Virus record (IMG/VR): IMGVR_UViG_3300027847_000620
Location: 1 to 28,804 of that record
Reading direction: 5' to 3' (one strand)
DNA from: a virus
DNA length: 28,804 nucleotides
Position numbers and translations under genes: made by a program. Positions 23,650 to 28,804 of the stretch are shown here, piece after piece. The notes under the pieces were generated by a model, which searched no databases, was not told the DNA's origin, and saw only the letters and a list, made by a program, of their open reading frames with translations. The first letter of the stretch is position 1, and every line of letters starts with the position of its first letter.

Positions 23650-25529
23650 TGCATGCCCCCCTGCTGCTGCTCTTGGCCCTGCTGCTGACCGGCGCTCGCC
23701 AAGAGCGACTGCTGATTCTGGACTCGCTGCGCATCCGGCGTCCCGCCCGTCGATACACTCTTTCTGACGTATTCGCGGCTGGTATTGGCCGGCATACCCG
23801 GCGCGTTGCCTTCCGGTGTGGTTGGCTCGTAACCGTCGTCGAATGTGATCCACCGCTTGATCCGCGGCATATCGGCCATGTCTGCGTAGTCTTCGACGAT
23901 CGCCTTGAAGTCGATCGATCCGCCCTGTGCCCGAATCTCTTCTCGTAACGGGAGTGCGAGATCCCGCAAGAACGCGGTCAAACTCTGCATCCGCTCGGTT
24001 GGCGACTTATACGCCATCGAGTACGGCTCGACCTTGAAGTTGTACTGTAGGTAGTCGCCCTCGCGTTCCCCTGGCGTCCACGAAGCATCGATGGGGAGAT
24101 CGATTCCGCTTTCGTGCCGCTGGCCAGGAATCTCCTTGACTGCATCCACCCACAGCATCCAGCCAATATCACTCATGATATTGGCCGTGAAAGCGACCAC
24201 ATGGTACTGCATCTTAGCTTCACGCTTCGACACGGCACCGTGGATCAGCTTATCTTGCCCAAGGGTGTCCGACTGCGGTCCAAGGCCGGCCATCGCATCG
24301 AGATTACCGGCCATCCGGGAAAATGTGCCGTCGATGTTCGAGAAGAACGCGAGGTCGGTTTGGTCAACGCCGGCAAAGTGAATCTCCTTGACGGAGTCGA
24401 TGTCGCTCACCTTTATCATCTCATTATTGCCAGCCGACTGGATCTGCTGTGCGTCCTGCCCGTCCCCGCGGTAGGCCGTGACTGTCTTTGAATCGCGTGA
24501 GTTGCGGGATTGCTTCCGCATGATCGAGTTCATCAGGTCGTGCAGCCCCTTGAGGTTCTGCGCGGGTGAACTCGGCATGATGTTGTCTGGAACATCCGAG
24601 AATGACAACAGATGGAATGGCCCACCCTCGGGTCCGTCCCACTTTTCAATGAGCAATGGAAGCAGCCCATCCTCACCGGCATCCGAGAATACGCACCACT
24701 TGCCCTCACGGGGCAGCCACACATCCATCAGGTTGACCATCGGGCTGGTTTCGTCGTGATCTACGTTCGCCTGTGTCATTTCGCTGACTGGATCGGCACC
24801 CTCGTGTCGCTGGTCGCTGTCCCATTTGCTGCTGGATTTCAGTTTTTCTACGTTTTCCTTGAAATCATCGAACCGCATGTCCCCCTTCACATCTTCAAGC
24901 GGAACCCGATATTCATGGACTGCAAACTCGATCTTCTCCCATGACGTTGCACGGGTATCGAAGATGAAGTCGTCCAGTGAGACTCGCGCCAACATCGGCC
25001 GGCCGGGGTCCACCCAGATGTTTGGCTCGATCCCGCCAGCTTGGGCTTCTCTGTACTGGTCCCATACGCCCTGCGGTGCGCCTTCCCACGGTTCGGTGGG
25101 CATGTCGGGGTTTGGCATCTCGATCGGCTTACTCGGTGCGAGGAACACTTTGGCAATGCCGACCGAAAAGAACGCATCGAGAACAATCATTCGCAGCGAT
25201 TCTTCGATGTGAATCTCCGCGATGTGGTTGTTGACTGCCGTCTGGAACGTCTTTGAGAATCGGTAAAGGCTGTCTTGTGCTGTTGTGATGAGGACACGGG
25301 GGCGCTCGGCAGCGAGCGAAAACGTGTAAGTATTCGCAGTCAAATTTAACATATTGACGAGAACTTCACGCACCTTGCTGTCGCCATCGCCATCCGAGTC
25401 GCCCCAGTGCGAACCCACGTACTCTTCGATGAGTTTCTTTCGATTCTCACAGAATGGCCGTAGCGTCTTCCGGGACGTTCGGATCGCCCTCGCAAGTTTT
25501 GAACGGTCGGATTTTTTGAGTGGATTCAT
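23646..25529 (-). CDS. Phage portal protein
   Basis: The 627-residue protein lies in the normal position between terminase and scaffold/capsid genes. It starts with a basic helical region (MNPLKKSDRSKLARAIRTSR), contains EYVGSHWGDSD and VREVLVNMLNLTANTYTFSL early on, and has a long helical crown region near FNFKVEPYSMAYKSPTERMQ and LTAFLRDLALPLREEIRAQG, all like portal proteins of tailed phages. The C-terminal ~25 residues are Gln-rich (QQQGQEQQQGGMQ), echoing the Gln bias of the scaffold. Twelve copies would form the DNA-entry ring. ATG at 25529 lacks a clear Shine-Dalgarno sequence; only GAAGAAA is near, just after a run of nine C residues. A candidate promoter/operator element lies 41 nt upstream. 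Confidence 0.85.
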   Translation of the reverse strand: MNPLKKSDRSKLARAIRTSRKTLRPFCENRKKLIEEYVGSHWGDSDGDGDSKVREVLVNMLNLTANTYTFSLAAERPRVLITTAQDSLYRFSKTFQTAVNNHIAEIHIEESLRMIVLDAFFSVGIAKVFLAPSKPIEMPNPDMPTEPWEGAPQGVWDQYREAQAGGIEPNIWVDPGRPMLARVSLDDFIFDTRATSWEKIEFAVHEYRVPLEDVKGDMRFDDFKENVEKLKSSSKWDSDQRHEGADPVSEMTQANVDHDETSPMVNLMDVWLPREGKWCVFSDAGEDGLLPLLIEKWDGPEGGPFHLLSFSDVPDNIMPSSPAQNLKGLHDLMNSIMRKQSRNSRDSKTVTAYRGDGQDAQQIQSAGNNEMIKVSDIDSVKEIHFAGVDQTDLAFFSNIDGTFSRMAGNLDAMAGLGPQSDTLGQDKLIHGAVSKREAKMQYHVVAFTANIMSDIGWMLWVDAVKEIPGQRHESGIDLPIDASWTPGEREGDYLQYNFKVEPYSMAYKSPTERMQSLTAFLRDLALPLREEIRAQGGSIDFKAIVEDYADMADMPRIKRWITFDDGYEPTTPEGNAPGMPANTSREYVRKSVSTGGTPDAQRVQNQQSLLASAGQQQGQEQQQGGMQ

Positions 25530-25566
25530 GTGGTTTCTTCGGGGGGGGGCGATTCTCGAATTTACG

Positions 25567-25611
25567 AAACCCCTACATAACTAATCAAGAAAAAGTTGGA
25601 GTTTGCGTTGT
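25567..25611 (-). promoter_or_regulatory. 45-bp intergenic element, copy upstream of portal
   Basis: On the minus strand this reads ACAACGCA, nine variable bases, then TTTTTCTTGATTAGTTATGT and AGGGGTTT. It matches the copy at 28049-28093 at 36 of 45 positions by eye, with 26 of 28 in the distal block. It lies between the stop of the upstream gene and the portal start, so it is a candidate late promoter or operator. The core lacks a normally spaced -35/-10 pair. Confidence 0.6.
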
Positions 25612-25616
25612 AAATT

Positions 25617-26204
25617 TTACAAGTTTTCTGAAATTAACTGCTTTTCGAGTTCATCGAGGATCGCAAATTGCCTTCTGTGGTCGTCCTCAAACGCCTGCTT
25701 GTCGTTTGATTTCTTTTTCTTCTCCGCGTAATGCTTTGCGCAGATGTCCATAAACTTCACTGGTGCCTTGTCTCGGCCGTAATCCAAGAAATACCAAGCA
25801 GAACTCGACGGTGCGTCCTTGATCTTCACCAGCATGTTGCCGATGTTTTCAAACGCCCACTCAAGGTCGGAGTCCCAGTCGGAATCCCCCTTGTTTCTGG
25901 CCAAGGCGTCGACCTGTATGTCTGTGAATCCGCTGTTAAGTTGAGGGGGGTTCTCGGCCACTTCCTTCTCGACTTTCTCTTTGATGTCTGGGTAGGGATG
26001 CTTGCGGGTGGGCTTTCCGGCTGGGAAATAGCTCGATGCCACCGCGAACGCCTCGTCCTCTGAGCATTTCAGTTCTGCCTGGATACGAAGCCTGACTTCC
26101 TTGAATTCGAGCCATCGGCCATCGGCTCGCAATCTCAGGAAGAACGCATGTTTCGACTCTTCTTTTTGGTTACCAGCGATAATCGCCTCCAGTCTTCGCG
26201 GCAT
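25617..26204 (-). CDS. Unidentified charged protein downstream of terminase
   Basis: This is a 195-residue protein from ATG 26204; a TTG at 26237 preceded by GGGA is an alternative that would add 11 residues. It overlaps the terminase end by at least 35 bp. The N-terminus is basic (MPRRLEAIIAGNQKEESKHA). The middle is acidic (GDSDWDSDLEWAFENIGNML) and the C-terminus is strongly charged and helical (KHYAEKKKKSNDKQAFEDDH, then LDELEKQLISENL). I do not recognise a family. It contains no obvious helix-turn-helix or nuclease motif. The position between terminase large subunit and portal suggests a packaging accessory or head protein; a small terminase subunit in unusual order is possible but unsupported by motifs. 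Confidence 0.65.
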   Translation of the reverse strand: MPRRLEAIIAGNQKEESKHAFFLRLRADGRWLEFKEVRLRIQAELKCSEDEAFAVASSYFPAGKPTRKHPYPDIKEKVEKEVAENPPQLNSGFTDIQVDALARNKGDSDWDSDLEWAFENIGNMLVKIKDAPSSSAWYFLDYGRDKAPVKFMDICAKHYAEKKKKSNDKQAFEDDHRRQFAILDELEKQLISENL

Positions 26205-28026
26205 TGAGTTTGTCTCGTGCGGCGAAGCGATGCCCAACGGTTTCCCGCTTGGGTGGCTCCTTTTTACCCTTCACCTTGATGACTTCTGAGTCCTTCACGC
26301 CCAGCCATCCGCAGGCGGCGGCGATCGCGACGTCTCCGTGTGTCATGCCCTTATCTGCGTTGCTTTCGGAGTTTTTGGCCCCGGCGTGGAAGATTCTCCC
26401 GTTCGATCCCATCTCATATTCCAACATCTCAGTCAGGATCGTTTCCGATCGGATGACAACCTGCATCATTCGCATCGAGTCCTGCAGCGAGCCGAGGATC
26501 ACCGTTCCGCTGTCTTGGTTCTGATAGCCGTATTTCTTGGTCTTTTTCTCACTTCCAAGCTGATCTCGGCCCTGCCGGTACATATTGTGGTAGCCCTCTT
26601 GTGCGAGGACTTTCATGAATTGAAGGCCCGGCCCATTACATTCGGGGACCAGAAACGCCTCGTGGAACCATTTGCAGACGCCGATCGTGAATCTCGCGAA
26701 CTCTTCCGGCGACATGGATCGGGTGGTGAACTGCCCAACCTGCTCGTGGGTGATCCTGTCGAAAATGACGAGTGCCGAGTTACTGGCGTATGCGCCGCCT
26801 GTTCCAGCCGCAATGTCTGCCCCAATAGAGAATTCCGAATGGGCCGGCCGGACCCCGTCAAATGGGCACCACAGCTTGAATTGACCATTCGACACGGTCG
26901 ACCAAGTGGCCTCGAAGTCCATAGCATCAACTCCCAATCGACCAACGACGAACGGGTCAAGGATGTCGTCGGCCATGACCCGAGCGATCACCGTCTCATC
27001 GGCGAACCTCTCTGCCGAGCCGTGGAAGTCGATGTCGAGTTCCTGGGCAATCTCGACCGGGCTGTTTACTCGATCGCACTGCTTGTCGTACCAAGTCGAT
27101 CTTGGGTTTCCCCGCACGAATTTCAGTTGGGTGAAGTCGTAATCGTCCTTCCAGTCGTAATCTTCCGGTAGTGGCACCTTCTCGCCGCCAATGTCCTTGT
27201 AGAGACCGATCCGCTTGTCTGGATGCTCAGACCAGTGCAGGAACACCTTCTCAACGTCCTTGTTTCGGACCTTCAGATAGAAGGGTCCACCAACGCCAAA
27301 CCTGCCATTTGGCGTTGAATTGAAGATCCGGCAGCGGGTCACGTCGCGAGTCGAGGTGAAAATCTTGGCCGCACCAGGCATCTTTGAAGTTTCATCCATC
27401 AGGATGGCTGTTCGCCTGTCACCCGTCGCCATATTGTCGACAGTCGCTTCACCGTCGAATGCACTGTTATTGTCGAGGTTTTTGCAATGTTTCTGCCGGC
27501 GTTCCATGTTCGGAAGCATCCAGATCGGTGTGTGTTTCCACCAGAAATCTAGCTTTTTGAACAGTGCTTTTTCACTCTTTCCGTCGACTAATTCCTCTTT
27601 TTCGGATGTTAGCAGGAATAGCTGATTCGAGTGGAACCGCCATCGATGCTCCAAAACGATCAGGCACATCCACGACGCCCCCATGTCCCGGCTCTTGGGG
27701 ACTGCCACGTCATCGATGCCGATCAGGCTCTGTAGCCGGGGAATCTCCCGCTCTTGGTAGCCGTAAGGGATAAATGGCCGCAGCGGGTGATCTGGATGCT
27801 CTTTCGGGTTGAGGGTCCAACCGAACACCGCGGTCGAGAAAAGGATGTCCCGTGCGCAGATAATCCAGATTTCACGGGCGAACTCGGGATTTTCGTACCC
27901 AAGTTTGAGTATCTTGCGGCGAAATCGCAGGTTTCCCGCCAGATCCTTCGGGACCAGGTTCTGGTAATACCAGTCGGTCGGACCCAGCGGGCACTGGCTT
28001 TGTAGGTTTGTCGACTTCCAGTCCAA
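26170..28026 (-). CDS. terL: Terminase large subunit
   Basis: This 618-residue DNA-packaging motor has an N-terminal ATPase and C-terminal nuclease. Visible are a Walker A-like PKSRDMGAS (110-118), Walker B AILMDE (207-212), a coupling motif NSTPNG (236-241), and nuclease acidic residues D404 in IGADIA, E462 in VPECNG and D565 in HGDVAIA. The start is TTG at 28026, supported by GGGGA 9 nt upstream; no ATG in frame precedes the conserved region. It is the first gene of the leftward operon, downstream of the 45-bp element at 28049-28093. It overlaps the next gene by at least 35 bp. No small terminase subunit is evident in the window; it could lie beyond the right edge or be replaced by the neighbour. 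Confidence 0.93.
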   Translation of the reverse strand: MDWKSTNLQSQCPLGPTDWYYQNLVPKDLAGNLRFRRKILKLGYENPEFAREIWIICARDILFSTAVFGWTLNPKEHPDHPLRPFIPYGYQEREIPRLQSLIGIDDVAVPKSRDMGASWMCLIVLEHRWRFHSNQLFLLTSEKEELVDGKSEKALFKKLDFWWKHTPIWMLPNMERRQKHCKNLDNNSAFDGEATVDNMATGDRRTAILMDETSKMPGAAKIFTSTRDVTRCRIFNSTPNGRFGVGGPFYLKVRNKDVEKVFLHWSEHPDKRIGLYKDIGGEKVPLPEDYDWKDDYDFTQLKFVRGNPRSTWYDKQCDRVNSPVEIAQELDIDFHGSAERFADETVIARVMADDILDPFVVGRLGVDAMDFEATWSTVSNGQFKLWCPFDGVRPAHSEFSIGADIAAGTGGAYASNSALVIFDRITHEQVGQFTTRSMSPEEFARFTIGVCKWFHEAFLVPECNGPGLQFMKVLAQEGYHNMYRQGRDQLGSEKKTKKYGYQNQDSGTVILGSLQDSMRMMQVVIRSETILTEMLEYEMGSNGRIFHAGAKNSESNADKGMTHGDVAIAAACGWLGVKDSEVIKVKGKKEPPKRETVGHRFAARDKLNAAKTGGDYRW

Positions 28027-28048
28027 TGCACAATTCCCCGGTTAAACA

Positions 28049-28093
28049 AAACCCCTATATTACTAATCAAGAAAAAAACGGGAAATGCGTTGT
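28049..28093 (-). promoter_or_regulatory. 45-bp intergenic element, copy upstream of terminase
   Basis: On the minus strand this reads ACAACGCA, nine variable bases, then TTTTTCTTGATTAGTAATAT and AGGGGTTT. It aligns without gaps to 25567-25611. TAATAT followed by AGGGG could be a -10 region, but TTGATT sits only two bases before it, so it is not a standard sigma70 pair. It lies 23 nt upstream of the terminase start. Confidence 0.6.
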
Positions 28094-28099
28094 GATTTG

Positions 28100-28128
28100 T
28101 TGGAATTTCTAAAAGTTTTCAGTAGAAT
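28100..28128 (+). promoter_or_regulatory. Sigma70-like promoter for the recombinase
   Basis: TTGGAA (28100-28105), a 17-bp spacer and TAGAAT (28123-28128) give 4 of 6 and 5 of 6 matches to the -35 and -10 consensus. It points toward the plus-strand recombinase about 110 bp downstream, leaving a structured ~100-nt leader. Confidence 0.55.
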
Positions 28129-28151
28129 GCTTGTGTTCGTGTTAGTTTCAA

Positions 28152-28218
28152 CGTCGGCCCCGGTGATAATTCTTGGTGCAGCTATGCGCCCACTATCACG
28201 AACGAGCCGGGGCCGACG
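28152..28218. repeat. Long inverted repeat upstream of the recombinase
   Basis: Perfect 12-bp arms CGTCGGCCCCGG (28152-28163) and CCGGGGCCGACG (28207-28218) flank 43 bp. Nested inside are TGATA (28164-28168) with TATCA (28194-28198) and GGTGC (28175-28179) with GCGCC (28186-28190). No T-tract follows on either strand, so this is not a clear terminator. Recombinase binding or attachment site, operator, or a folded mRNA leader are candidates. Confidence 0.8.
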
Positions 28219-28239
28219 ACCACACAGAGGGGAATGGGA

Positions 28240-28804
28240 ATGGAAGAAGCGATCATCTATGCTCGGGTTTCACCGAAACCGGAGCATAAGAAGGACAGGT
28301 GCGAGTCAATCGACACTCAGATTGAGGGGTGCCAGGCTTACTGCCAGTCTTACCAAATGAACCCGTCAGTGATCCTGCGTGATCCTGGGGTTTCCGCCAG
28401 AAAGAATCAGCTTCTTGACCGCCCCGAAGGCAGGAAGATCATGACGCTCGGCTACAGGCACATCGTGGTCCTCAAACTGGATCGCATGTTTCGCAGCACG
28501 GCTGACGGACTCCTGACCATCAAGGAGTTTCACAGGAGGGGAATCACGCTGCATTTAGCCAACGAATCAGGAGTGTCCCTCACATCGAACACGGATGAGG
28601 GGTACTACGTTCTCACGATGCTTCTTGCCCGTGCAGAATACGAGGCCGCGAAAACTGGTTCCACCACCGCCCACGCACTGAATCGAATCCAAAAGCAGGG
28701 TCGGATTGTGAGCCGGTCGTGCCGGTACGGGTACAGGGAAATCGAAAGCAAAGGAGCCGACAATAGGAGGAGGTTCGAGCGGTGCGAAGAGGAGCAATTC
28801 TATG
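28240..28804 (+). CDS. Serine recombinase (resolvase/invertase N-terminal domain), partial
   Basis: The frame is open to the right edge, 188 codons. ATG at 28240 is chosen over ATG at 28234 because GAGGGG then lies 7 nt upstream. Seen: the catalytic YARVS (nucleophilic Ser at residue 11), SIDTQIEGC, the GVSARKN and RPEGRKIM segment, the LDRMFRSTADGLL helix with both expected arginines, and a C-terminal RYGYR that normally begins the DNA-binding linker. The region that in resolvases carries the ER---I-ERT arginines here reads AEYEAAKTGSTT, so those arginines are not evident. The gene is divergent from the structural operon, with a promoter-like sequence and a large inverted repeat in front. 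A phage integrase is the likely role; resolvase or invertase cannot be excluded because the DNA-binding part lies outside. Confidence 0.9.
   Translation, partial: MEEAIIYARVSPKPEHKKDRCESIDTQIEGCQAYCQSYQMNPSVILRDPGVSARKNQLLDRPEGRKIMTLGYRHIVVLKLDRMFRSTADGLLTIKEFHRRGITLHLANESGVSLTSNTDEGYYVLTMLLARAEYEAAKTGSTTAHALNRIQKQGRIVSRSCRYGYREIESKGADNRRRFERCEEEQFY

Noticed and set aside
28027-28239. Inverted repeat as a bidirectional terminator
   Set aside because: The two flanking genes are divergent, not convergent, and no T-tract follows either arm.
1-28804. tRNA genes, rRNA, insertion sequences or CRISPR in the window
   Set aside because: No cloverleaf-like segment, transposase motif or repeat-spacer structure was recognised on reading; the gaps are mostly under 100 bases.

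Overview
The window is a late (structural) region of a double-stranded DNA tailed phage or prophage. Twenty-six genes sit head to tail on the minus strand. A single divergent gene at the right edge, a serine recombinase, points to a temperate phage or integrated element. The host cannot be read off directly. A cysteine-rich virion protein, several LamG/concanavalin-like proteins and moderately high GC would suit a Planctomycetes-type host, but that is a low-confidence inference from memory of such families.

In transcription order (right to left): terminase large subunit (28026-26170), an unidentified acidic/charged protein (26204-25617), portal (25529-23646), a zinc-ribbon mini-protein (23649-23467), a small portal-adjacent protein (23470-23108), a Gln-rich putative scaffold (23107-21839), an HK97-fold-type major capsid protein (21804-20746) and a concanavalin-like putative head-decoration protein (20686-19934). 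A strong intrinsic terminator (19921-19874) closes this packaging/head block. Next come an unidentified protein (19857-19087), an internally duplicated putative head-tail adaptor (19094-17229), several beta-rich small virion proteins, a repeat-bearing tail-fibre-like protein (15892-14030) and a run of appendage genes. Two of those are LamG-like (12935-12018, 11150-10119), followed by a beta-propeller-like protein (10117-8552) and a 25-cysteine protein (8552-7413).

The most striking segment is 7412-2777. It encodes a 1107-residue polypeptide that reads as a zinc ribbon plus four different glycosyltransferase domains, then a GT42/MptE-like protein, then a CMP-sugar-type cytidylyltransferase. 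Together they look like a phage-borne glycan activation and transfer cassette inside the tail/appendage operon, possibly decorating the virion or the host surface. Two low-complexity proteins, one basic and one Gln/Gly-rich with a 69-bp duplication, finish the window; the last runs off the left edge.

Many junctions show TAATG or ATGA overlaps or abutting stop/start codons, so translational coupling is pervasive. TTG or GTG starts are supported by good Shine-Dalgarno sites at several genes, including terminase and the duplicated adaptor. A 45-bp intergenic element occurs twice, upstream of terminase and upstream of portal, and is a candidate late promoter or operator. The divergent region at 28027-28239 also carries a sigma70-like promoter for the recombinase and a long inverted repeat. 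No tRNA, CRISPR array or insertion sequence was seen.
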